Below, in pieces: positions 18,028-25,627 of a DNA stretch of 64,000 bases (position 1 is its first letter; each line of letters starts with the position of its first letter). The DNA comes from Sphingopyxis sp. QXT-31 (GTDB lineage: Bacteria > Pseudomonadota > Alphaproteobacteria > Sphingomonadales > Sphingomonadaceae): contig NZ_CP019449.1 in NCBI RefSeq assembly GCF_001984035.1, positions 1,302,001 to 1,366,000 on the forward strand, given 5' to 3'. The notes beneath the pieces are model-generated. The model had not been told where the DNA came from, searched no databases, and saw only the letters and a program-made list of their open reading frames with translations. A program made the translations under genes and the position numbers.

Positions 18028-18762
18028 ATGACTATCAAGTCTGAAGAACTGGCGGGGCAGGTCGCGCTCGTCACCGGGGCGAGCCGCGGCATCGGCGAGG
18101 CGATCGCCGAGGCGCTGGCGGCGCGCGGCGCGCATGTCGTGATCACCGCGCGCACCGCGGGCGGGCTCGAGGAACTCGAGGACCGCATCCACGCAGCCGG
18201 CGGCAGCGCGACGATCGCGCCGCTCGACCTGACCGACGGCGACAGCATCGCGCGGCTGGCGAGCGCGATGGCCGAACGCTGGCAGAAGCTCGACATGCTG
18301 GTTCTGAACGCCGCGATGCTCGGTACGCTGACCCCGGTCGCGGCGATCGACGGCAAGGAATTCAACAAGCTGCTGACGCTGAACCTGATCGCGCAGCAGG
18401 CGCTGATCGCCAATTTCGACCCGCTGCTGCGCCGCGCCGGAAGCGGGCGGCTGGTCGCGCTGTCGACCGGCGTCGCGCGCGAGCCGCGCGCCTATTGGGG
18501 CGCTTATGCCGCATCGAAGGCGGCGTTCGAGACGCTGGTGACGAGCTATGGCGCCGAAATGCGCAATATTTCGGGGGTGCGCACCGCGATTCTCGACCCG
18601 GGCGGCACGCGGACCCAGATGCGTGCGCGCGCCTATCCGGGCGAGGATCCGCAGAGCATCAAGGAACCCGCAGCGGTCGGCGCCTTCGTCGCCAAGCTGA
18701 TGGTCGAGGGTTTCGACAGCACCGCCTATCACGCGCTGCCCAAGGTGATGGCGGACGCTTAA
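18028..18762 (+). CDS. Short-chain dehydrogenase/reductase
   Basis: NAD(P)-dependent oxidoreductase with a Rossmann fold, cytosolic. The 244-residue product has TGASRGIG at 16-23, LVLNAAM (the NNAG equivalent), Ser146, Tyr160 and Lys164 (YAASK) as the catalytic triad, and DPGGTRTQMR after the active site. The ATG at 18028 lies four bases after the purF stop and is therefore probably in its transcript. The family is too broad to name a substrate, although the location behind purF is unusual for the SDR group. Confidence 0.9.
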   Translation: MTIKSEELAGQVALVTGASRGIGEAIAEALAARGAHVVITARTAGGLEELEDRIHAAGGSATIAPLDLTDGDSIARLASAMAERWQKLDMLVLNAAMLGTLTPVAAIDGKEFNKLLTLNLIAQQALIANFDPLLRRAGSGRLVALSTGVAREPRAYWGAYAASKAAFETLVTSYGAEMRNISGVRTAILDPGGTRTQMRARAYPGEDPQSIKEPAAVGAFVAKLMVEGFDSTAYHALPKVMADA

Positions 18763-18824
18763 CGCGATCTTTGCTTTCCTGCCCTAGGACGTCCGCCAAT
18801 GCGGATTTTCATAAGGGCGTTTCC

Positions 18825-19220
18825 ATGACCCAGGGTCTTGTTCGGTCGATCATCGCGGCGGTCGTCGGCATCGTCGTCGCCTTCGGCCTCGTCTATCTGT
18901 TCCAGATCGCGGGCAACAACCTGTCGCCCGCCGAGTACGACCTCGAAACCGGCGAGATATTGATCCCGCTCGGCTCGACGATCGCGCTGGTCATCGGCTG
19001 GTTCGTCGGCACTTTCGCGGGCAGCTGGCTCGCGATGCGCGTGTCGGGCGGCAACGGCGCGGGCTGGCTCGTCGCGGGCGCGGTGATCGGCGCGGCGATC
19101 TACCGCGCGATCACCCTCGCCGACGCCTGGTGGATCATGGCGCTGGCGGTGCTGCTGCCCGCCGCGGCCGCGTGGATCGCGCAGCGCGCGACGGGAATGG
19201 CGGAGCCGGTGGCGGCCTGA
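18825..19220 (+). CDS. Small integral membrane protein, four helices
   Basis: A 131-residue inner-membrane protein of unknown role. The ATG at 18825 follows AAGGGCG. Four hydrophobic stretches are visible: IIAAVVGIVVAFGLVYLF, LGSTIALVIGWFVGTFAG, WLVAGAVIGAAIYRAIT and WWIMALAVLLPAAAAWIA. A short loop with LSPAEYDLETGEI separates helices 1 and 2. No family was recognised. It follows the SDR gene by 62 bases and ends before an inverted-repeat element. Confidence 0.8.
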   Translation: MTQGLVRSIIAAVVGIVVAFGLVYLFQIAGNNLSPAEYDLETGEILIPLGSTIALVIGWFVGTFAGSWLAMRVSGGNGAGWLVAGAVIGAAIYRAITLADAWWIMALAVLLPAAAAWIAQRATGMAEPVAA

Positions 19221-19233
19221 GACATCATCAATG

Positions 19234-19380
19234 CTCTCTCCCTTTCAGGGGAGAGATACACAGGCTTGGCAGCTTTCTGCCTAGCCTGTGTTGAGAGGGG
19301 CATGGATGCATCCCCCTCTCCAAGCTTCGCTAGCTCCTGCCGGAGCAAGCTGTGCTATCCTCTCCCTGAAGGGGAGAGGG
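19234..19380. repeat. Compound inverted-repeat element
   Basis: The outer arms (19234-19255 and 19359-19380) are CTCTCCC/GGGGAGAG palindromes facing each other. Inside, 19259-19272 and 19277-19290 form a near-perfect 14-base hairpin (one mismatch, loop CTTT). The element fills the space between two convergent genes and can terminate both. Confidence 0.7.
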
Positions 19381-19384
19381 CAAA

Positions 19385-20554
19385 CTATTTCGTTTCCTTG
19401 TCCACCGCCGCCTGCACCGCCTTGTAAAAGGCTTCGCGCGCGGCGCCGACGCCTTCGGGGTCGGTCGCGGTGGGCCAGTTGCCGTTCGACGCGATGACGA
19501 GCCTCCGCTTCGGGTCGATGAAGATCCCCTGCCCGAAAATGCCCTGCGCGGCGTAGCTGCCGTCGTCGTTGGTCCACCATTGATAGCCGTAGCCGCGGCC
19601 CGGCTGGTCGATGCCCGCCTGTTTGACGGTCGCCGCGGCGATCCAGTCGTCGGGCAGCACCTTCTGACCGCCCGCGACGCCGCCGTTCAGCATGAACTGG
19701 CCGAAGCGCGCATAATCCTTGAGGCTGGCCGAGACGCAGCAGCCGCTGATCTCGTGCCCCGTCGCGCCGAGCATCCACACCGCGTCCTGCTCCATGCCGA
19801 AGGGTTTCCAGATCTTCTCCGACAGATAGGCCGACAGCGTCTTGCCCGTCGCGCTCGACACGAGGACGCCGATGAGGTTGGTCTCGCCGGTCTTGTACAC
19901 CCATTTCGACCCCGCGGGCGCTTCGCGCGGCAGGGTCTTCATGTAACTGACGGTGATGTCCTCGCCCGCGACGGGTTTTTGCAGGTTGAACAGCGCGACG
20001 TCGGACTTGGGATCGGTATAATCCTCGTTCCACTTGACCCCCGAGGTCATGGTGAGCAGCTGCTTCACCGAGACATCGTCATAAGCCGAGCCCTTGAGAC
20101 CGGGGATATAGGTGGTGACCTTGTCGTCGAGGCTCTTGATATAGCCGTCCTTGACCGCGGCGCCGACGAGGGTCGAGGTGAAGCTCTTGGCCACCGAGAA
20201 GCTGGTCCAGCGGCCCGACGCCGCATAGCCGAGCGCATATTTTTCGACGCGGATCTTGCCGTCCTGGACGATGATCAGCCCGGCGTTGCGCTGTTTCGCC
20301 ATATAGGCGTCGACATCCTGCCCGACGTCGAGCGGCTTGCCCTCGGGCAGCGGATAGACGGTACCGCCCGCCGCGACCGTGTTGACGACGACCTTGGGCA
20401 CCGTCTCCATCGTGCGGAAGGCGGCGTCGCGTTGGTCCTGGGTCCAGAAGAGCACGTTCAGATCCTTTGGCAGAGTGTCGGTCTTTGCAGGTTCGGGGGA
20501 CGAGCATCCCGCCGCCGCCGCGCACAGCAGCGCCGCCGCCAGAAATCTTCGCAT
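19385..20554 (-). CDS. Serine hydrolase lipoprotein, beta-lactamase-like (class C / esterase EstB type)
   Basis: Exported penicillin-binding-protein-like serine hydrolase; the substrate may be an ester, peptide or beta-lactam. The ATG at 20554 has a GGGGAGGACAG site and begins MRRFLAAALLCAAAAGC, a lipoprotein signal ending at Cys17. The active-site SxxK appears as SVAKSF, the YxN-like element as YKTGETN, and late motifs QWWTND and GQGIFID follow. The 389-residue length is usual. It lies 23 bases upstream of the cfa-type gene start on the same strand. The whole reading frame runs to 20791, but the upstream part has no family similarity. Confidence 0.88.
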   Translation of the reverse strand: MRRFLAAALLCAAAAGCSSPEPAKTDTLPKDLNVLFWTQDQRDAAFRTMETVPKVVVNTVAAGGTVYPLPEGKPLDVGQDVDAYMAKQRNAGLIIVQDGKIRVEKYALGYAASGRWTSFSVAKSFTSTLVGAAVKDGYIKSLDDKVTTYIPGLKGSAYDDVSVKQLLTMTSGVKWNEDYTDPKSDVALFNLQKPVAGEDITVSYMKTLPREAPAGSKWVYKTGETNLIGVLVSSATGKTLSAYLSEKIWKPFGMEQDAVWMLGATGHEISGCCVSASLKDYARFGQFMLNGGVAGGQKVLPDDWIAAATVKQAGIDQPGRGYGYQWWTNDDGSYAAQGIFGQGIFIDPKRRLVIASNGNWPTATDPEGVGAAREAFYKAVQAAVDKETK

Positions 20555-20577
20555 GTCTGTCCTCCCCTGTTCTGCTT

Positions 20578-21864
20578 TCAGGCCGTTTTTTCGAGCGTGA
20601 CCTGCGCAACGTCGATGCCGCCGCCGCGAAAGCCGCCCTCGCAATATTGCAGATAATAGCGCCAGAGGCGCACGAAACGCTCGTCGAAACCGGGCGGCAG
20701 GCGCCCCTCGCCTACCGCCTTGTCGAAGCGTTCGCGCCACAGGCGCAGCGTCTCGGCATAGTCGCGCCCGAAGCGCTGGACATTGCGCCACACGAGCCCG
20801 CGTTCCTCAGCCAGGGCGCGAAAGCGGCTTTCGGAGATCAGGCAGCCGCCGGGGAAGATATAGGCCTGGATGAAGTCGCTGCTCGCAGCGTAGCGCTCGA
20901 ACAGCGCGTCGTCGATGAGGATATACTGGATCGCGGCCTTGCCGCCGGGGCGGAGCAGCCGCGCGATCGCGTCGAGATAGGCGGGCCAATATTCCTGCCC
21001 CACCGCCTCGACCATCTCGACGCTGGCGATGGCGTCATAGGGCCCCTGAGCGTCGCGATAGTCGCAAAGCTCGACGCGGCTGCGCGCCGACAGGTCGACC
21101 GCGGCGAGGCGCGCGTCGGCGATCTCAGCCTGCGCGGGCGAGAGGGTGATGCCGGTGTAGAGCACGTCGTGACGCTCGACCGCGCGTTCGGCGAGCGCAC
21201 CCCAGCCGCAGCCGATTTCGAGCATCCGGCTGCCCGAGCGGAGGTCGAGGCGGTCGAGGATCATGTCGAGCTTTTCGACCTGCGCCTCCTCGAGCGACTG
21301 CGCGGGATCGGCGAAGAGCGCGCTCGAATAATTCATGCCGTCGTCGAGCCACAGGCGGTAGAAGTCGTTGCCGAGGTCGTAATGCGCGTGGATGTTGCGC
21401 TTCGCACCGCTGCGGCTGTTGCGGTTGAGGAAATGCGCGGCGCGGTTGACCCAGCGCCAGGGCCCGCGCGAGCGCGCCGCGTTGCCCAGTGTCTCGCCGT
21501 TACGCATGAACAGGTCGAAGAGCGGCACCGGGTCGGGCGACGACCATTCGCCCTTGTCCCACGCGCGGTACCAGCCGACCGAGCCCGACAGCGCGAGCCG
21601 CACCAGCGCCGCCCAGCTGTGCAGATGGACGACCGCAGTCGGCCCGCGGCCGCGGCCGCCGAGGATACGGATGCTGCCGTCGGGCAGATGCCCCTCGAGT
21701 GTGCCATGGTCGAGCCCGGCATCGATCTGGTCGAGCCGGCGGTGAAAAAAGGCCGCCGGCGCGCGCGCCATCAATGCCGCGGCCAGCCCGCCCGACCGGA
21801 AGGCCCGGTCCGCCTGAAGCAGCGCTCCCCCGCGCTTCCGCCTTACATGCGTGTTCATAAGCAT
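20578..21864 (-). CDS. cfa: Cyclopropane-fatty-acyl-phospholipid synthase
   Basis: Transfers a methylene from S-adenosylmethionine onto the double bond of membrane phospholipid acyl chains, protecting membranes from acid and stress. The 428-residue product (from ATG 21864) has the SAM site MLEIGCGWGALAERA, the motif HYDLGNDFYRLWLD, and TGITLSPAQ, IASVEMVEAVGQEYW, IQAYIFPGGCLIS and RLWRYYLQYCEGGFR, all typical of the Cfa family. A TTG (21876) and another ATG (21858) are also in frame, and no ribosome-binding site decides between them, so the start is uncertain by up to six residues. The serine hydrolase follows on the same strand. Confidence 0.9.
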   Translation of the reverse strand: MLMNTHVRRKRGGALLQADRAFRSGGLAAALMARAPAAFFHRRLDQIDAGLDHGTLEGHLPDGSIRILGGRGRGPTAVVHLHSWAALVRLALSGSVGWYRAWDKGEWSSPDPVPLFDLFMRNGETLGNAARSRGPWRWVNRAAHFLNRNSRSGAKRNIHAHYDLGNDFYRLWLDDGMNYSSALFADPAQSLEEAQVEKLDMILDRLDLRSGSRMLEIGCGWGALAERAVERHDVLYTGITLSPAQAEIADARLAAVDLSARSRVELCDYRDAQGPYDAIASVEMVEAVGQEYWPAYLDAIARLLRPGGKAAIQYILIDDALFERYAASSDFIQAYIFPGGCLISESRFRALAEERGLVWRNVQRFGRDYAETLRLWRERFDKAVGEGRLPPGFDERFVRLWRYYLQYCEGGFRGGGIDVAQVTLEKTA

Positions 21865-21924
21865 CTTGTTGCGCAAGCGAGGTTAAAGCGCAATCCGCCA
21901 TATGCCGTCATCGGCGTCCTCGCG

Positions 21925-23301
21925 TTAGCGCTTGATCCCGGCATAGGCCGCGAGCGCGCGTTCGCGTGCCTCGCGGTGGCCGATGCGTTTCTCGGGATAG
22001 GCGGCAGGGCGCGCGCCGTGGGCGTCGGGGTCGTGGATGGCGGCGTCGCTCAAATCCGCGAGTTCGGGGACCCACGCGCGGATATAGGCCGCCGCGTCGA
22101 ATTTCTCCGACTGGGTGAGCGGCGCCATGATGCGCGGAAACATGTTCGAATCGACCCCGGTGCCCGCGGTCCATTGCCAGTTGACGCTATTGTTGCCGTA
22201 GTCGGCGTCGACGAGCGTGTCCCAGAACCATTGCTCGCCCTGTCGCCAGTCGATCAGCAGATGCTTGATCAGGAAGCTGGCGGCGATCATGCGGACGCGG
22301 TTGTGCATCCAGCCGGTCGTCCAGAGCTGGCGCATGCCGGCATCGACGATGGGATAGCCGGTGCGGCCCTGTTGCCAGGCCTTGAGGTCTTCGTCGGCGG
22401 ATTTGCCGGCGCGCCAGTCGAAGTTGGCGAAAGTGTCGCGGGCGTTGCGGGCGCCATAGTCAGGGAATTGCAGGATGACATTCTGGGCATAGTCGCGCCA
22501 CGCGACCTCGCTCAGGAAAACGTCGGTGTTTCCGGAAGCCTGGGCGATGCGGTGCCAGATATAGGCCGGCGACACTTCGCCGAAGTGGAGGTGGGGGGAG
22601 AGGCGCGAGCTGCCTTCTTCGGATGGCAGGTTGCGGCGGCGGTCGTAATCGCCGGCTTCGTCGATGAAATCGGCGACGCGGGTGCGGGCGCCTTCCTCGC
22701 CGGGGGCCCATTCCTTGGCGAAGCCGGTGGCCCAGTCGGGTTTGGTCGGACGCAGGTTCCAGTCGGTCAGCTTGTCCGAGGCGGGCCACTTCGGCGGCGC
22801 CGCGATGTCGCGCGGGCGGTTGGTCGTCGGCGGGGGCGGCATGCGCTCCTTGAGCGCGCGCCAGAATGGGGTGTAGATTTTGTATAACCCGCCGGTGCCG
22901 GTGGTGACCGATCCCGGCGGGGCGAGATAATTGCCGTCGTGGCAGATCAGGTCGAGGTGCTTGGCGACGGCGCGTTCGGCGTTGCGCCACCAGGGTTCGT
23001 AATGGCGCAGGCAATGGACCTGCCCTGCTCCCGTTTCCTCCGCGATCTGAGCGAGTTGTTCATCGCACTTGCCGCGGCGTAGAATCAGGCGCGAGCCTTT
23101 TTCGCGCAAGGCGGCGTCGAGGCTGGCGAGGCTGTGGTGGAGCCACCAACGTGACGCACCGCCCATCTTGCGATGCTTTGGGGTCTCGTCGTCGAGGATA
23201 TAGACGGGGATCACCGGCCCCGCCGACGCGGCGGCAAGCAGCGCCGCCTGGTCCGAGAGGCGGAGGTCGCGGCGGAACCAGACGATTGCGGGGGCGGTCA
23301 G
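21925..23301 (-). CDS. phrB: Deoxyribodipyrimidine photolyase (CPD photolyase), apparent CTG start
   Basis: Light-driven repair of cyclobutane pyrimidine dimers using FADH and an antenna cofactor. The conserved N-terminal strand PAIVWFRRDLRLSDQ is encoded from 23301, where the only possible start is CTG. It shares bases with the stop of the upstream gene (CTGA), and a GGAG lies eight bases before it. Beginning at the first ordinary start (GTG 23214) would delete that strand. The predicted length is 458 residues, normal for the class. The FAD site appears in the C-terminal half: SRLSPHLHFGEVSPAYIWH, DYAQNVILQ, GYPIVDAGMRQLW, GWMHNRVRMI, WQWTAGTG and AYIRAWVPEL. The CTG could be a sequencing error, since ATG/GTG would fit. 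Confidence 0.93.
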   Translation of the reverse strand: MTAPAIVWFRRDLRLSDQAALLAAASAGPVIPVYILDDETPKHRKMGGASRWWLHHSLASLDAALREKGSRLILRRGKCDEQLAQIAEETGAGQVHCLRHYEPWWRNAERAVAKHLDLICHDGNYLAPPGSVTTGTGGLYKIYTPFWRALKERMPPPPTTNRPRDIAAPPKWPASDKLTDWNLRPTKPDWATGFAKEWAPGEEGARTRVADFIDEAGDYDRRRNLPSEEGSSRLSPHLHFGEVSPAYIWHRIAQASGNTDVFLSEVAWRDYAQNVILQFPDYGARNARDTFANFDWRAGKSADEDLKAWQQGRTGYPIVDAGMRQLWTTGWMHNRVRMIAASFLIKHLLIDWRQGEQWFWDTLVDADYGNNSVNWQWTAGTGVDSNMFPRIMAPLTQSEKFDAAAYIRAWVPELADLSDAAIHDPDAHGARPAAYPEKRIGHREARERALAAYAGIKR

Positions 23302-24248
23302 GGCTTGGACTCCGGTTTGGGTTCGACGATCACCTCAAACTGCCCGCGGCTGAGCGGGTTCCCGAAACGCTGGTCGGAGAGGATCAGCCGGCCCTTGGGG
23401 TCGAATCTGGCGACGGGCATGCGCGACCAGAAGAGGAAGGCCTGCGCGACGGGGCTGGTCGCCACCATCGGCGCGACGCGCGGGTCGTTTATGCCGATGG
23501 GCGTGCCGCTGATGTCGACATCGCCGCCCGATCCGAGGTCGAAGCTGGCGCTGCCGTAGCGGTCGCCGGTGCGCCAGAAGACGTCGCGTTTCCAGAATTG
23601 CAGCGGCGGCGGGCTGGCGACGACGAGCGCGTCAGGGTGGCCGCCCCCGCGGAGCACCGCGGCGATCTCGCGCTCGGCGGTGCCGGTGATCGCGCCGTTG
23701 AAGAGGATATAGGCGCAGACCGCGGTGAAGCCGAGCCAGGCGGGTCGTGTCCAGGCGGCGACCTTGGCGCGCTCGCGGCGCAGCGAGAGCCAGATCGACA
23801 GGCCGAGCGCGATCCAGATCCACAGGTCGATGATGAAGATGCTGTCGCCGTAGAACCAGCGATGGCTGAACGGTTCGAGCAGGCGGATGCCATAATTGTT
23901 GAGCCAGTCGAGCGCAGGGTGGCTGAGGCAACCGATATAGGCGAGCGCGAGCAGCCAGCCCTTGTGGATGGGCAGGCGGTTTTCGGGGCGTTTGCCGCGT
24001 TTCGTCTGCCAATTGTCGAAGGCGATCATCGCGGCCCAGAGCAGGATCGGGAGCAGGATGAGCGCGATCGGCCCGTGGGTGATGCCGCGGCGCATCGAGA
24101 GCGAGAGCTGGCCGTAGACGGTGCAGGCGGCGTCGATATCGGGGATGTTCGCCGCGATGACCAGCGTCGGCATCGCGAGCCCGGTCTTCTTCTTGAGCCC
24201 CATCTGGCCGAGCACGGCACCGACGAGACTGTGGGTTAGGTTGTCCAT
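23298..24248 (-). CDS. Membrane-bound metal-dependent hydrolase (YdjM/DUF457 type)
   Basis: Integral membrane protein with a zinc-hydrolase-like fold whose reaction is unknown. The 316-residue product begins MDNLTHSLVGAVLGQMGLKK with the histidine of the family motif (DNLTHS), followed by IPDIDA, RRGITHGPI and LSHPALDWLNNYG, conserved His/Asp residues that probably bind metal. Four to five hydrophobic helices lie between residues 20 and 180, and a soluble C-terminal half ends PKGRLILSDQRFGN. The ATG at 24248 fits the family start. The photolyase gene starts within its stop codon, so the pair is co-translated. Confidence 0.85.
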   Translation of the reverse strand: MDNLTHSLVGAVLGQMGLKKKTGLAMPTLVIAANIPDIDAACTVYGQLSLSMRRGITHGPIALILLPILLWAAMIAFDNWQTKRGKRPENRLPIHKGWLLALAYIGCLSHPALDWLNNYGIRLLEPFSHRWFYGDSIFIIDLWIWIALGLSIWLSLRRERAKVAAWTRPAWLGFTAVCAYILFNGAITGTAEREIAAVLRGGGHPDALVVASPPPLQFWKRDVFWRTGDRYGSASFDLGSGGDVDISGTPIGINDPRVAPMVATSPVAQAFLFWSRMPVARFDPKGRLILSDQRFGNPLSRGQFEVIVEPKPESKP

Positions 24249-24556
24249 TGTACCTCAATCTCTTGTCGGACAATGACTCGCACACAGCCACAAAGTCACA
24301 AAGGGGTTATTGTAGGGAAAATCGCCCTCGAATTATCGTCATGCTGAACTCGTTTCAGCATCCATGGCCCGAGTTCGGATTTTACGCTGCGCCGAAGGAA
24401 TCGGCAGGCCATGGATCCTGAAACGAGTTCAGGATGACGATGCTATAGGCGCCGCATTTTCGCAGAACCTGACCAGTCGAGCGCCCCTCGGGCCAGTTCT
24501 TCGACATCTGTCGTCAAACCGGTCCCCTTTTTGGCTTCGGGGCCTTATGCGCGACG
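24249..24556. repeat. Intergenic region with a 34-base inverted repeat
   Basis: No gene. The main feature is an imperfect inverted repeat with arms 24336-24369 and 24407-24440, about 34 bases each (cores ACTCGTTTCAG and CTGAAACGAGT). The remainder is AT-richer and may hold promoter sequence for the membrane hydrolase and photolyase genes, which read away to the left. Confidence 0.7.
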
Positions 24557-25594
24557 CTAAAGCTCCGGTCCGCCCTCGGTTACCGTCCAAGTCTGGCCTT
24601 TCTTGAGCAGGCTCTGGAGGTCGGCTTTCTTGCCTTCGGAAGCCGCCTTGTTCTGGCGCCAGACGTCGGCTTCGAAGGTCGGGCGGGGGTCGTCGTAGAG
24701 GACGCCCAAGGCCATCGGGAATTCGCCGAAGCGCATTTCGACGAGCATGTGCGCGACGCTGCGGTTGGTGATGTCGTGAACGATCACCCCGGCCGACTGC
24801 CAGTCGCCGTCGATAACGTCGACGACCTTGAGGTGCAATTGCTCGCTGTCGAGCGCGATGCCCTTGGTGCCCTTGGCGAAGAGCATGGGTTCGCCGTTCT
24901 CGAGCCAGAGCTGGCGGTCCTCGGCGCCCTTGGGGGCGGCGAAATCCTCGAACACGTCCTTGTTGTAGACGATGCAGTTCTGGAAGATCTCGATGAACGC
25001 CGCGCCCTTGTGGGCGTGGGCCGCTTTCAGCACCTCGGGCAGCTTTTTCGACACGTCGAAGCCGCGTGCGACGAAGCGGGCGCCGGCGCCGAGCGCGAAG
25101 GCGGCAGGCTGTGCGGGGCGGTCGACCGAACCATAGGGGGTCGAGGGGCTGGAGGTGCCAACGCGGCTGGTCGGCGAATATTGGCCCTTGGTCAGCCCGT
25201 AGATCTCGTTGTTGAACAGCATGATCTGGCAATCGAGATTGCGCCTGAGCAAATGCATACTGTGGTTGCCGCCGATCGACAGGCCGTCGCCGTCGCCGGT
25301 GACGATCCAGATGTCGAGGTTGGGGTTGGCGAGCTTCAGCCCCGTCGCGAAGGCCGGCGCGCGGCCGTGAATCGTGTGGAAGCCATAGGTTTCCATATAG
25401 TAAGGGAAGCGCGACGAGCAGCCGATACCGCTGATAAATACGGTGTTCTCGGGCGCCGTGCCGATTTCGGGCATGGTTCGCTGCACCGCCTTCAGGATCG
25501 CATAGTCGCCGCAGCCGGGGCACCAGCGGACTTCCTGATCGGTTTCCCAATCCTTGAGCGTCGTCTGGCGCGCGATGGTGGTCATCTCGTTCAT
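24557..25594 (-). CDS. korB: 2-oxoglutarate:ferredoxin oxidoreductase, beta subunit
   Basis: Beta subunit of the ferredoxin-dependent enzyme that oxidatively decarboxylates 2-oxoglutarate to succinyl-CoA, an alternative to the dehydrogenase complex in the TCA cycle. The 345-residue product has the TPP/Mg-binding WCPGCGDYAIL (about 24-34), ISGIGCSSRFP, IHGRAPAFATG and WIVTGDGDGLSIGGNH, then MLFNNEIYGLTKGQYSPTS. The ATG at 25594 is preceded by GAGAGGAAACACC. It follows korA by 33 bases on the same strand and forms the operon with it. No ferredoxin gene is seen alongside. Confidence 0.92.
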   Translation of the reverse strand: MNEMTTIARQTTLKDWETDQEVRWCPGCGDYAILKAVQRTMPEIGTAPENTVFISGIGCSSRFPYYMETYGFHTIHGRAPAFATGLKLANPNLDIWIVTGDGDGLSIGGNHSMHLLRRNLDCQIMLFNNEIYGLTKGQYSPTSRVGTSSPSTPYGSVDRPAQPAAFALGAGARFVARGFDVSKKLPEVLKAAHAHKGAAFIEIFQNCIVYNKDVFEDFAAPKGAEDRQLWLENGEPMLFAKGTKGIALDSEQLHLKVVDVIDGDWQSAGVIVHDITNRSVAHMLVEMRFGEFPMALGVLYDDPRPTFEADVWRQNKAASEGKKADLQSLLKKGQTWTVTEGGPEL

Positions 25595-25627
25595 GGTGTT
25601 TCCTCTCGGGGCAACAACGCTTCCGCG

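Noticed and set aside
20467..22887. A plus-strand open frame of 806 codons
   Set aside because: It covers the antisense strand of the serine hydrolase, cfa and photolyase genes, which all have family motifs. The product has no recognisable fold or ribosome-binding site.
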